NCBI GenBank assembly: GCA_021413885.1
Contig: JAIOPM010000058.1
Span: 31,957 to 95,956, forward strand
Length of the DNA: 64,000 bases
Direction: 5' to 3'
From: Planctomycetota bacterium
GTDB lineage: Bacteria; Planctomycetota; UBA1135; GCA-002686595
A program made the translations under genes and the position numbers. This document shows positions 1 through 8,129 of this stretch, piece after piece (within the stretch, counting starts at the first letter, position 1; every line of letters starts with the position of its first letter). The notes under the pieces were generated by a model. The model was not told the DNA's origin, did no database searches, and saw only the letters and a program-made list of their open reading frames with translations.

Positions 1-69
1 CTCAGCGGCCGCAGTCTGCCGGCCGACAGCCTCGAGTGGGACGAACTGGTCGTGAGCCGCGAACCGTAG
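1..69 (+). CDS. C-terminal end of an unidentified gene (partial)
   Basis: The window opens inside a reading frame that ends with ...DELVVSREP and a TAG at 67-69. The 22 visible codons almost all end in G or C, as real genes here do. The stop lies 9 bp before the stop of the convergent VOC gene. Too little is visible to suggest a function. Confidence 0.5.
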   Translation, partial: LSGRSLPADSLEWDELVVSREP

Positions 70-78
70 CCGCGCCGC

Positions 79-498
79 TCACTCCCAGTGCGCGCCGGGC
101 CGGTACGTCGCGAAACACCACTGGTGACCTTCGGGATCCTGTGCGAGGTAGCCGCGCGAGCCGTAGTCCTCGTCCTTCAGCTCTTGGAGGATCGTCGCGC
201 CCGCCGCGCGAGCGCGCGCGCAATGCGCATCGGGATCGTCCACCTGGATGCAGAGCGCGTGGTGCAACGCGGTCAAGCTGCGCGGGCTGACCCAACGGCG
301 CTCCGGCTTCGCGGTGCCGACCATGATCACGCCGGAGCCGAACGTGAGCTCGGAGTGCGCGATCGTGCCGTTCGGACCGGGCACCACGAGGCGGCGTTGG
401 AAGCCGAACGCGCGACACAGCCACTCGATCGCGGCGACCGCGTCGTCGTAGTAGAGACACGGATACAGGTTCGAGGGCGTCGACTCGCGTGCGGGCAT
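79..498 (-). CDS. VOC (glyoxalase/bleomycin-resistance) family protein
   Basis: A 139-residue single-domain VOC protein. The N-terminus (YPCLYYDDAV near residue 12, followed by an amphipathic helix and FGF) is the usual opening of the PhnB/glyoxalase-like subgroup. A second half containing IQVDDPDAHC and a terminal DPEGHQWCF motif completes the paired beta-alpha-beta-beta-beta modules. Family members bind a metal or small ligand and act as dioxygenases, lyases or binding proteins; the substrate cannot be read from the sequence. The ATG at 498 has a strong GGAGG at 505-509, and a TAGAAT -10-like element lies at 517-522. The gene is convergent with the partial gene at the window edge. Confidence 0.85.
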   Translation of the reverse strand: MPARESTPSNLYPCLYYDDAVAAIEWLCRAFGFQRRLVVPGPNGTIAHSELTFGSGVIMVGTAKPERRWVSPRSLTALHHALCIQVDDPDAHCARARAAGATILQELKDEDYGSRGYLAQDPEGHQWCFATYRPGAHWE

Positions 499-534
499 TC
501 GGATCCTCCGCGCCCGATTCTACGCGATCGCCGG

Positions 535-813
535 TCAGTCGCAGGAACCGTCGGACTCCGCCATCAGCAGAGCGAGCGCTTCCTTCGAGAACGATGCCGA
601 GTCGCGGCGCGGCGCGACGGCGGGCTCTTGCTCCTCGTGCTCGCGGCGCACGCGCGGCGTCGGCTCGACGCGCCGCGGCACGGCGACGACGTCGACCGAT
701 AGCGTGGAAGCGGCGGCGAGGGTCGGGAGCTCCATCGCAACGCGCATCGGATCCGCGGAGGCGAGCACTTGAGTTCCCGCGCTCGTTGCCGCAGGTTGGG
801 AAGGACCTTCCAT
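535..813 (-). CDS. Small hypothetical protein
   Basis: A 92-residue frame starting at the ATG on 811-813 and ending ...LMAESDGSCD. It has no recognisable domain, signal or transmembrane segment. A proline/arginine/glutamate-rich middle suggests disorder. Third codon positions are strongly G/C, supporting real coding. Its start codon shares the bases CATG with the divergent small membrane protein that begins at 812, so if both genes are real the 5' ends overlap by 2 bp. A longer frame upstream would run antisense through that neighbour and is rejected. Function unknown. Confidence 0.5.
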   Translation of the reverse strand: MEGPSQPAATSAGTQVLASADPMRVAMELPTLAAASTLSVDVVAVPRRVEPTPRVRREHEEQEPAVAPRRDSASFSKEALALLMAESDGSCD

Positions 814-1099
814 GGCGACTCCCGCTCCCGTTCCCACTCGACGCATCGGCGGCGTGCGCCTCTTCCTCGCCTTCGCGGTCGCGATCGCGGCGGACACGCT
901 CTTCGCGTGGACGGAGTTCATGCCGGTGGTCGGTTGGCTCGTCGACTTCGGCGTGGCGCTCGCGCTCTTCGTGCTGCTCGGCTTCCGTTGGGCGTTGCTG
1001 CCGGCGCTGGTGGTCGAACTGATCCCGGGCCTCGCGCTCTTCCCGACGTGGACGTTGGCGGTGACGTCGCTGGCGCTGTTCGGCCGTAAGGCGCGCTGA
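812..1099 (+). CDS. Small integral membrane protein, three predicted helices
   Basis: A 95-residue very hydrophobic protein with a short basic N-terminus (TRRIGG) and three candidate membrane helices, at about residues 13-30, 38-57 and 60-90. The start ATG has an AAGGA six bases upstream (801-805). A TAGCGT -10-like element sits near 700. I do not recognise the family. It may be a DUF-type inner-membrane protein. It is divergent from the small hypothetical gene and convergent with the lipoprotein ending at 1118. Confidence 0.7.
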   Translation: MATPAPVPTRRIGGVRLFLAFAVAIAADTLFAWTEFMPVVGWLVDFGVALALFVLLGFRWALLPALVVELIPGLALFPTWTLAVTSLALFGRKAR

Positions 1100-1117
1100 A
1101 CGACCTGCGCGGACGAA

Positions 1118-1705
1118 CTACGGCGCCTGCACGGTCGCGATCAGCTCCGCGAACTTCGGTCGGAGGTCCCACCATCGCTGGCTCCGCTGGGGAGCACCGG
1201 TCAGGCGAGCGCGCTTGCACTCGCTTCCGCCGGCCCCTTCGAATTCGAGCAGCGTTTGGTTGACGATCCATTCCGCCGTGAGGTTGCCCGTCACCGAGTG
1301 CACTTCGATTCTCAGCACCCCATCGACCATGCAGGGTCCGCGACCGCATGCGGCGGGTTTCGGAGCATTCAGCGTGGCCGCCACCATCTGCGCGAATTCA
1401 GCGGCAGCGACTGGGGCGATCCTTCCGCAATGCACGTCACCTCGACTTCGCGTGAATCCGTTGACGCAGGTCACGAATCCGTCGGCCTTCACGGTGGGCA
1501 GATGAACGCCGCTCCGGTCATCGTCCTCGAAGTCGATCCACTCGACGGAGACCAACGGCTGGTCCCATCGATTGTCGGCGGTGACCCGGACCTCGACGTC
1601 GGCGCGCGCGATCGGCGCAGCGACCGACTCGGCGGGCTGGACGCGGGTGTTCACGGCACACGCGGAGACGGCGACGACGAGGCCGGCGTTCCAGCGAAGC
1701 TCCAC
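1118..1705 (-). CDS. Cysteine-rich putative lipoprotein
   Basis: A 195-residue protein read from a GTG at 1703-1705. The first 19 residues form a short signal with a lipobox-like VSAC, so the mature protein would begin at that cysteine and be anchored in a membrane. The mature part holds several further cysteines (VTCVNG, VHCGRI, ACGRGPC, SECKRA), which could form disulphides in the periplasm. No known domain is apparent. It lies 23 bp after the stop of the secretin-N-domain lipoprotein and probably forms a two-gene operon with it. No clear Shine-Dalgarno precedes the GTG, so the exact start is uncertain. The same frame stays open to 2131, but that upstream part is antisense-like read-through of the neighbour. 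Confidence 0.6.
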   Translation of the reverse strand: MELRWNAGLVVAVSACAVNTRVQPAESVAAPIARADVEVRVTADNRWDQPLVSVEWIDFEDDDRSGVHLPTVKADGFVTCVNGFTRSRGDVHCGRIAPVAAAEFAQMVAATLNAPKPAACGRGPCMVDGVLRIEVHSVTGNLTAEWIVNQTLLEFEGAGGSECKRARLTGAPQRSQRWWDLRPKFAELIATVQAP

Positions 1706-1728
1706 GGTGATGCGCGCGGAAGATGGAG

Positions 1729-2043
1729 CTACTTCTTGATGTCGAGCTTCGCGATCAACTCGGCGGCAGCGCGGCGTCCGGACTCCGGGCCGTTGACGAT
1801 CACCGAGTTGGTGCGCACGTCGGCGAGGACGTTGGTGCCCGGATCCGAGAGTCGCACGTGGCCGACGATCTGCGCGATGTCGGCTGCGCTCGCGAACTGC
1901 AGCGGGATCACGTCGACGCCGAAGTCGGCAGCCTCTCGAGCGGGTGCACAGGCCTCCACCGTGGGCTGCGGCGCCGGCGCCTGTCTCCGATACGCGGTGC
2001 ACGAAACCAACAACAGTGAGGCGATCAAGGCGATGCGTTGCAT
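1729..2043 (-). CDS. Lipoprotein consisting of a single secretin N-domain
   Basis: A 104-residue protein. The ATG at 2043 is preceded by AAAGGA with good spacing. Residues 1-16 are a lipoprotein signal ending in LLVSC. The rest matches the short N1/N2-type module of secretins (GspD, PilQ and phage pIV families): VIPLQFASAADIAQIVGHV, a short loop, then DVRTNSVIVNG and a terminal helix ending IAKLDIKK. In secretins this KH-like fold packs the periplasmic rings and is followed by the outer-membrane beta domain, which is absent here. The protein may therefore be an accessory or decoy ring module, or simply a small periplasmic adaptor. It is the first gene of the pair with the cysteine-rich lipoprotein. 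Confidence 0.75.
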   Translation of the reverse strand: MQRIALIASLLLVSCTAYRRQAPAPQPTVEACAPAREAADFGVDVIPLQFASAADIAQIVGHVRLSDPGTNVLADVRTNSVIVNGPESGRRAAAELIAKLDIKK

Positions 2044-2171
2044 GGGAGAGTCCTTTCGCATTGGGAAGCGACGCTCGCGATCGACGTCGAGGCTCGACCG
2101 CTCTTCCCGCCGAACGCCGGTCGTTTGACACATTCTCGACGCGCGCAGCGGAGCCTCTTCGGCGCGCTCGC

Positions 2172-2177
2172 TAATCT
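2172..2177 (+). promoter_or_regulatory. TAATCT -10-like element, leaderless geometry
   Basis: TAATCT ends 8 nt before the ATG at 2186. No Shine-Dalgarno lies between them, so transcription would start at or next to the start codon. No -35 hexamer is evident at the expected distance. Confidence 0.45.
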
Positions 2178-2185
2178 AGCGCGCC

Positions 2186-5100
2186 ATGTTCCAAAGCTCG
2201 AAGCTCTCGTGGGCGGCCTGCGCCGCGGTTCTGTTCCTCACGGCCCTCTCGTTCGGCGGCGACGACAAGCAGGACGAGAAGAAGGACGACAAGCCCAAGT
2301 GGGACGTCCAAGCGGCGCCGGCCGGATCGCACGACGTCGCGCTCGATCTCGACGAAGGCACGTGGATGAACGTCGACCTCTCGCCCGACGGCGGCGAGAT
2401 CGTGTTCGACTTGCTCGGCGATCTCTACTTGCTGCCGATCGCCGGCGGTGAAGCGAAGTCGATCTCGAGCGGGCTCGCGTGGGACATGCAGCCGCGCTTC
2501 TCGCCAGACGGCAAGAAGATCGCGTTCACCAGCGACGCTGCCGGCGGCGACAACCTCTGGGTGATGAACCGCGACGGCTCCGATCGCAAGCAGGTCTCGA
2601 AGGAGAGCTATCGCCTGGTCAACAGCCCGACGTGGACGCCCGACGGTCAATTCATCGCGGGCCACAAGCACTTCACGTCGCACCGTTCGATCGGCGCGGG
2701 CGAAGTCTGGCTCTACCACCTCACCGGCGGCGAAGGTTTGCAGATGACGGTCAAGCCGACCGAGCAGAAGGACGTCGGCGAGCCCGCGTTCTCGCCCGAC
2801 GGCAAGTATCTCTATTGGTCGTTCGACGCGACGCCGGGCAAGACCTTCGAGTACAGCAAGGATTCGAACGAGCAGATCTACGCGATCGATCGACTCGACC
2901 GGAACACCGGCGAGATCACGCCGCAAGTGCGCGGTCCCGGCGGCGCGTGTCGGCCGACGCCTTCGCCGGACGGCAAGAGCCTCGCGTTCGTGCGTCGCGT
3001 GCGCTTCCAGTCGACGCTCTTCGTGATGGACCTCGCGTCCGGCGAGATCCGTCCGGTGTGGTCGGGCCTCGAACGCGACATGCAGGAGACGTGGGCGATC
3101 CACGGCGTCTATCCGACGATGGCGTGGACGCCGGATGCGAAGTCGATCGTCGTGTGGGCGGCGGGCAAGCTCTCGCGCATCGACGTCGCGAGCGGCAAGG
3201 CCGCGCCGATTCCTTTCCACGTCGCGACGTCGCGCACGCTCGCTCCTGCGCGACACGAAGAATTCCAAGCCGCGCCGGACGAGTTCGACGTCAAGTGCCT
3301 GCGCTGGGTGCGCGTCGCGCCGAAGGGTGAGCGCGTCGTTTACCAAGCGCTCGGCCATCTCTGGACGCGCGCGCTCCCCGACGGAACGCCGAAGCGTCTG
3401 ACCGCGCAGAACGATCATTTCGAGTTCATGCCGTCGTTCAGCCGCGACGGCGCGTCGATCGTGTACACGACGTGGAGCGATCGCGAGCTCGGCTCGGTCC
3501 GCGTCGCGCCCGCCGCCGGCGGCGAAGGTCGCAAGGTGACGACCGAACCCGGCCACTACGTCGATCCCGTCTTCTCGCCCGACGGGAAAACGATCGTGTT
3601 CGGCCGCGTTTCGGGCGGAGGCTTGAGCTCACCGACTTGGTCGCACGATCCCGGCGTGTACGCGATTGCGACGGCCGGCGGCGAGATGAAGCTCGTCACC
3701 AAGAAAGGCGCGACGCCGCAGTTCGCCGCGGAGAACGATCGCGTCTACCTGACGACGAGCGACGAGGACGGCGAGAACGACAAGGCGACGCTGTTCTCGA
3801 TCGAGCTCGACGGCTCGGACGAGCGCACGCACCTCGAGAGCGACAACGCGACCGACTTCGTGCTCTCGCCCGACGGCAAGTGGGTCGCGTTCTCCGAGCG
3901 TTGGCACGCGTACATCGCGCCGTTCGTGCCGACCGGCCGCACGGTCAAGGTCGGACCGAAGTCGACCTCGCACCCGATCGCCCGCGTGTCGCGCGACTCC
4001 GGCGAGAACCTGCAGTTCGCGGGCGATTCGACGAAGCTCTTCTGGTCGCTCGGGCCGGAACTGTTCGAACGCAAGCTCTCCGACGCCTTCGCGTTCCTCG
4101 CGGGCGCACCGGAGAAGTTGCCCGAGCCGCCGACCGAAGGCCGCAACATCGCGATGCGCGTCGCGGCGGCGAAACCGAGCGGCTCGCTCGCGTTCGTCCA
4201 CGCGCGCATCGTGACGATGAAGGGCGACGAGGTGATCGAGGATGGCGCGCTGGTCGTCGAGAAGAACCGCATCACCGCGATCGGGCGCGCGAGCGACGTG
4301 AAGCTCCCCGCCGGCGCGACGATCCACGACGCGCGCGGCCTGACGATCGTGCCCGGACTGATCGACGTGCACGCGCACGGACCGCAAGCCGCCGACGGTA
4401 TGCAACCCCAGCAGAACTGGGCGTCGTACGCGAACCTCGCGTTCGGCGTGACGACGATCCACGATCCGTCGCACGACACCAACGCGATCTTCTCGTCCGC
4501 CGAGATGCAACGCGCCGGCCTGATCGTCGCGCCGCGCACGTTCTCGACCGGCACGATCGTGTACGGCGCCGCGGGCAACATCAAAGCCGAGGTCGATTCG
4601 CTCGACGACGCGCGCTCGCACTTGCGGCGCTTGAAGGCGGTCGGCGCGTTCTCGGTCAAGAGCTACAACCAACCGCGTCGCGAGCAACGGCAAGAGATCC
4701 TCGCCGCGGCGCGCGAGCTCGGCATGTTGGTCGTGCCCGAGGGAGGTTCGCTGCTCCAGCACAACTTGACCCACATGGTCGACGGGCACACGGGCATCGA
4801 GCATTCACTCCCCGTCGCGAAGATCTACCGCGACGTCGCGACGTTGTGGGGCGCGAGCGGTGTCGGCTACACGCCGACGTTGATCGTCGGGTACGGCGGC
4901 ATCTGGGGCGAGAACTACTTCTACGACACGACCGACGTGTGGAAGAACGAGCGCTTGATGACGTTCGTGCCGCGCACCGTCGTCGATCCGCGGGCGCGTC
5001 GCCGCACCAAGGCTCCGCTCGAGGAGTACAACATTCTCACGAGCTCGAAGATCTGCAAAGCGATCGTCGACGCCGGCGGACACGTGCAACTCGGCGCGCA

Positions 5101-5506
5101 CGGACAACTCGCGGGCCTCGGCGCGCACTGGGAACTGTGGCTGATCCAATCGAGCGGTCTCACCAACCTCCAAGCGCTGCGCGCCGCGACGCTCGACGGA
5201 GCGCGCTACATCGGCATGGGCGCCGATCTCGGTTCGCTCGAGGTCGGCAAGCTCGCGGACTTCCTCGTGCTCGAGAAGAACCCGCTCGACGACATTCGTA
5301 ACTCCGAGTCGATCGCGTACACCGTGCTCAACGGCCGCATCTTCAACGCGCGCACGATGCAGGAGCTCGGCCCCGAAGGCCCCGGCCCGAAGCCGAGCTT
5401 CTTCTGGCAGAAGTGGCAAGACGCGTTGCCCGACAAGTTGACGGACTGCGGCTGCGCGGCGTGCGGAGCCATCGGCGCTCACGCGTCGCACGGTTCGTAT
5501 CGCTGA
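2186..5506 (+). CDS. Exported beta-propeller (TolB/PD40-like) and amidohydrolase fusion
   Basis: A 1106-residue protein with a signal peptide (about 1-24) and a K/D-rich segment (DDKQDEKKDDK). Repeated propeller blades follow up to about residue 650, each with the PD40 signature (SPDGKKIAF, SPDGKYLYW, SPDGKTIVF, SPDGKWVAF). The C-terminal part, from about 670, is a metal-dependent amidohydrolase: HARIVTMKGDEVIEDGALVVE, GLTIVPGLIDVHAHG with the HxH metal pair near 729-731, a later GHTGIEH histidine, GAHGQL, and the closing GSLEVGKLADFLVLEKNPL. Such fusions are taken to be periplasmic peptidase/imidase-like hydrolases; the substrate is unknown. The extreme C-terminus is unusual (DCGCAACGA then HASHG). 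No Shine-Dalgarno precedes the ATG. Confidence 0.9.
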   Translation: MFQSSKLSWAACAAVLFLTALSFGGDDKQDEKKDDKPKWDVQAAPAGSHDVALDLDEGTWMNVDLSPDGGEIVFDLLGDLYLLPIAGGEAKSISSGLAWDMQPRFSPDGKKIAFTSDAAGGDNLWVMNRDGSDRKQVSKESYRLVNSPTWTPDGQFIAGHKHFTSHRSIGAGEVWLYHLTGGEGLQMTVKPTEQKDVGEPAFSPDGKYLYWSFDATPGKTFEYSKDSNEQIYAIDRLDRNTGEITPQVRGPGGACRPTPSPDGKSLAFVRRVRFQSTLFVMDLASGEIRPVWSGLERDMQETWAIHGVYPTMAWTPDAKSIVVWAAGKLSRIDVASGKAAPIPFHVATSRTLAPARHEEFQAAPDEFDVKCLRWVRVAPKGERVVYQALGHLWTRALPDGTPKRLTAQNDHFEFMPSFSRDGASIVYTTWSDRELGSVRVAPAAGGEGRKVTTEPGHYVDPVFSPDGKTIVFGRVSGGGLSSPTWSHDPGVYAIATAGGEMKLVTKKGATPQFAAENDRVYLTTSDEDGENDKATLFSIELDGSDERTHLESDNATDFVLSPDGKWVAFSERWHAYIAPFVPTGRTVKVGPKSTSHPIARVSRDSGENLQFAGDSTKLFWSLGPELFERKLSDAFAFLAGAPEKLPEPPTEGRNIAMRVAAAKPSGSLAFVHARIVTMKGDEVIEDGALVVEKNRITAIGRASDVKLPAGATIHDARGLTIVPGLIDVHAHGPQAADGMQPQQNWASYANLAFGVTTIHDPSHDTNAIFSSAEMQRAGLIVAPRTFSTGTIVYGAAGNIKAEVDSLDDARSHLRRLKAVGAFSVKSYNQPRREQRQEILAAARELGMLVVPEGGSLLQHNLTHMVDGHTGIEHSLPVAKIYRDVATLWGASGVGYTPTLIVGYGGIWGENYFYDTTDVWKNERLMTFVPRTVVDPRARRRTKAPLEEYNILTSSKICKAIVDAGGHVQLGAHGQLAGLGAHWELWLIQSSGLTNLQALRAATLDGARYIGMGADLGSLEVGKLADFLVLEKNPLDDIRNSESIAYTVLNGRIFNARTMQELGPEGPGPKPSFFWQKWQDALPDKLTDCGCAACGAIGAHASHGSYR

Positions 5507-5531
5507 AGCGTCGTGTCAGAATCGGCGAGCC

Positions 5532-8111
5532 ATGGGCGGCTCGTCGTCGCGGGACAGGAATCGACGTTCGTTGCGGAGCGTCGCCGTCGCGTGCGTCGTT
5601 CTCGCGGTGCTCGTGATCCTCTTCCGAAGCACGCGTTCGAATCGGCCGTCGATCGTCGCGCCCGACGCCACTACGTCGAGTCCGTCGGCGTTGCGGCACG
5701 ACGCGCCGGTGACGGAGAACGAACAGGCGCCGGGTCGGAGCGTCGCGGGAACGCCGGAGACCGCGATCGCCGATGCGATGCCGAACGCCGACGCGAGTCG
5801 GCGGCTCGCGCGCATCCTCGGCCGCTTCGTGCTCGAGAACGGTGATCCGGTGCCCGGCGTGGCGCTGAGACTCAGCGGTCGTCGCGATCCCCTAGATCTC
5901 TCGGTCGTCGCCGAATCCGCGGAGGCGTGGACGGATCTCGAAGCGCTCTCGGACGACGACGGACGCTTCTTGCTCGGCTTCGAGCCACGCGCGGCGTTCG
6001 AGTTCGTGCTCGACGCAGCGGCGAAGGACGCATGCCCGATCCGATGGCGGTGGACCGAGTTCCATCCCGGCGACGAACGCGACCTGGGCGACGTCGAGGT
6101 GCGGTTCGGTGCGACGATCGTCGGCCGCATTCTCGACGTGAACGGCGCGCCGCTCTGCGGGCAGACGTGGACGATCCGCGCCTGCTCGCCGTGGCCGAAC
6201 CTGATCACCGGTCGCGAACCGATCGAAGCGGTGGACGTCAGCGATCCCGAAACCGGCGCGTTCCGCATCGAACACGTGCCGCCCGGCCGTGTGCTGCTCC
6301 GCGCCGACCGCGGCGAGAGCTACCGATTCGAAGGGCCGACCGTCGAAGTGCATTCGCAGGACGAGTCGACCGTCGACGTCACGTGTCCGTTCGACGTGTC
6401 GAGCTGGATCGCCGTCTCCGTTTCGTGTCTGCCGTTCAGCCGGTCCATCCACGAGCTCGATGGCGGAGTCGTCGCGCGCGGAAGCGGCATCGTCGCGACG
6501 GCGATTCGCATCCCGCTCGAACGCTCGTTCGTCTTCCAAGGACTGCCGGTCGGAACGTACTCGCTCGAGATCGCGGATCCCAATTTCGTTCCGTGGCGCG
6601 CGGACGGGATCGAACTCGGCGCGTGCCTCGAAGCGAAGCTCGCGGGCAGCGCGTCGGTCCGACTCGCCGTGGTCGATGCGACGAGCGGAAGCCCGATCGA
6701 ACGCTTCACCGTTCGCACCCGACTGCACGACGACGCATGGCCGGCCGCGACATTCGCGGTCTTCGACGCGAGACCCGATGGGGATCCGCTCGTGACCGGG
6801 CTCCTGCCTCTCCCGCAGACGTTGACGATCTCCGCGCCGGGTTTCGCGGACGCCGAAGTGCGCGGGCTCGCGCTCGCGCCGAACGAAACACGCGACGTCA
6901 CCGTGCAACTCTCGCGCGGCGCGCGCATCGTCGGCAGCGTTCTCGCCGGCGACGGCGAACCTCCGGAGTTTCCCGTCGACGTGCGTCTCGCGCGGCGCGG
7001 CACTCCGAGCTCGCACCACGTACAGTTGCTCGAAACCGCGGCCCACGCGGAGGGCTCGCGCGTCGTTCGCGCGGTCCGAACGTCCGGCGAGTTCGTTTTC
7101 GTTGGCGTCGCGCCCGGCGCCTATCGACTCCAAGCCGGCGTCTCACCGGCGCTCCACGGTGTGATCGAGGATGTGTCCGTCGCCGAGGGCGACCACGAGC
7201 GTCGAGTGCAGCTCACGCTCCCCGCCTCCGGATTCGTCCACGGTCGCGTCCTCGCGCCGGAAGGCGCGTCGCTCGCGGGGATTCGGTTGCGCTTCGTCCC
7301 CGATTCGTTCCCGGGGGCGACGAAGGGACGAGTCTTCGATTTCGATTGGGCGCGCAAGCTCTGCGCGGATCTCGCGGCGGATGGGAGCTACCGCGCGGGT
7401 CCGTTGCCCGCCGGCGGCGTGAGCGCGGCGCTCGCGGTCGAGCACGTCTTCGTGCCCTCGGGATTCGAAGGCTCGGAGTCGACGACGGGAGACGAGATCG
7501 ACCTCGGACGCTTCGACCTCACGCCCGGTGCCGACGAGGAACACGACTTCGACGTGCGTGACCGCTTCCCGAGTTCGTTGCGATTCACCTTCGACCTGCA
7601 CGGTCGCTCGCCTTCCGCCGTGGTCGCCGAGTTGTCCGTCGTGCACGACACCTACCTGATGACCAGCGCGGCCGGGTCGCTCGACGCCCGAGGAGCCGTG
7701 ACGCTCGGGCCGGCGATTCCCGGCGATTACGTGCTGTCGCTGCGTGCGGTCGACGCGAGTTGGATCTGGTTCGCGCCGAACCTGGTGCACGTTTCGTCGA
7801 ACGAGAGCCGATCGACGAGCTACGACATCGTGCTCGACGACGGCGAGCTCGCGGTGCGAACGACGAACTCGTCGGATCTTCCCGCGATGCTGTTCCCCCG
7901 CATTCGAGCCGACGCTCCTCTCGCGCTCACACCGATCGACGCGAAACTCGACGCCCGCGGACGGATGCGCGTGTCGCTCCAGCCGGGACGGTATGCGTTC
8001 CGATTCCGCCCCGCAGGCGCGGACGCGTCCGTGAAAGTGGTCGTGCCGTTCGAATGGCCGAGCACGTCCGGCGACGCCGTCGAGGTCGTCCTCCCCGACT
8101 CGAGGAAGTAG
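5532..8111 (+). CDS. Membrane-anchored protein with carboxypeptidase-regulatory (CnaB-like) repeats
   Basis: An 859-residue protein. After a basic N-terminus (SSSRDRNRRSLR), one hydrophobic helix at about 14-31 anchors it. A serine/threonine/proline-rich spacer follows. The rest is extracytoplasmic beta-sandwich repeats of the carboxypeptidase-regulatory type, each opening like LGRFVLENGDPVPGVALRL, IVGRILDVNGAPLCGQ, IVGSVLAGDGEPPEFPV or VHGRVLAPEGASLAGIRL. No catalytic motif is seen. It follows the amidohydrolase by 25 bp and is probably co-transcribed. The helix-spacer-repeat layout resembles the C-terminal two thirds of the two sigma-factor fusions at 31638 and 34213, but no sigma domain is present. 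A structural or sensory role in the envelope is inferred. Confidence 0.8.
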   Translation: MGGSSSRDRNRRSLRSVAVACVVLAVLVILFRSTRSNRPSIVAPDATTSSPSALRHDAPVTENEQAPGRSVAGTPETAIADAMPNADASRRLARILGRFVLENGDPVPGVALRLSGRRDPLDLSVVAESAEAWTDLEALSDDDGRFLLGFEPRAAFEFVLDAAAKDACPIRWRWTEFHPGDERDLGDVEVRFGATIVGRILDVNGAPLCGQTWTIRACSPWPNLITGREPIEAVDVSDPETGAFRIEHVPPGRVLLRADRGESYRFEGPTVEVHSQDESTVDVTCPFDVSSWIAVSVSCLPFSRSIHELDGGVVARGSGIVATAIRIPLERSFVFQGLPVGTYSLEIADPNFVPWRADGIELGACLEAKLAGSASVRLAVVDATSGSPIERFTVRTRLHDDAWPAATFAVFDARPDGDPLVTGLLPLPQTLTISAPGFADAEVRGLALAPNETRDVTVQLSRGARIVGSVLAGDGEPPEFPVDVRLARRGTPSSHHVQLLETAAHAEGSRVVRAVRTSGEFVFVGVAPGAYRLQAGVSPALHGVIEDVSVAEGDHERRVQLTLPASGFVHGRVLAPEGASLAGIRLRFVPDSFPGATKGRVFDFDWARKLCADLAADGSYRAGPLPAGGVSAALAVEHVFVPSGFEGSESTTGDEIDLGRFDLTPGADEEHDFDVRDRFPSSLRFTFDLHGRSPSAVVAELSVVHDTYLMTSAAGSLDARGAVTLGPAIPGDYVLSLRAVDASWIWFAPNLVHVSSNESRSTSYDIVLDDGELAVRTTNSSDLPAMLFPRIRADAPLALTPIDAKLDARGRMRVSLQPGRYAFRFRPAGADASVKVVVPFEWPSTSGDAVEVVLPDSRK

Positions 8112-8129
8112 CGAGCCGCCGAGCCGCGC

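Noticed and set aside
2125..2130. Perfect TTGACA upstream of the amidohydrolase fusion
   Set aside because: It lies 41 bp before TAATCT, too far to be its -35 partner, and nothing resembling a -10 element is at 16-18 bp.
1706..2131. Apparent 337-residue protein from 2131 to 1118
   Set aside because: Its first half is read-through across the secretin-domain gene. Only the part from GTG 1705 has a lipoprotein signal and protein-like composition.
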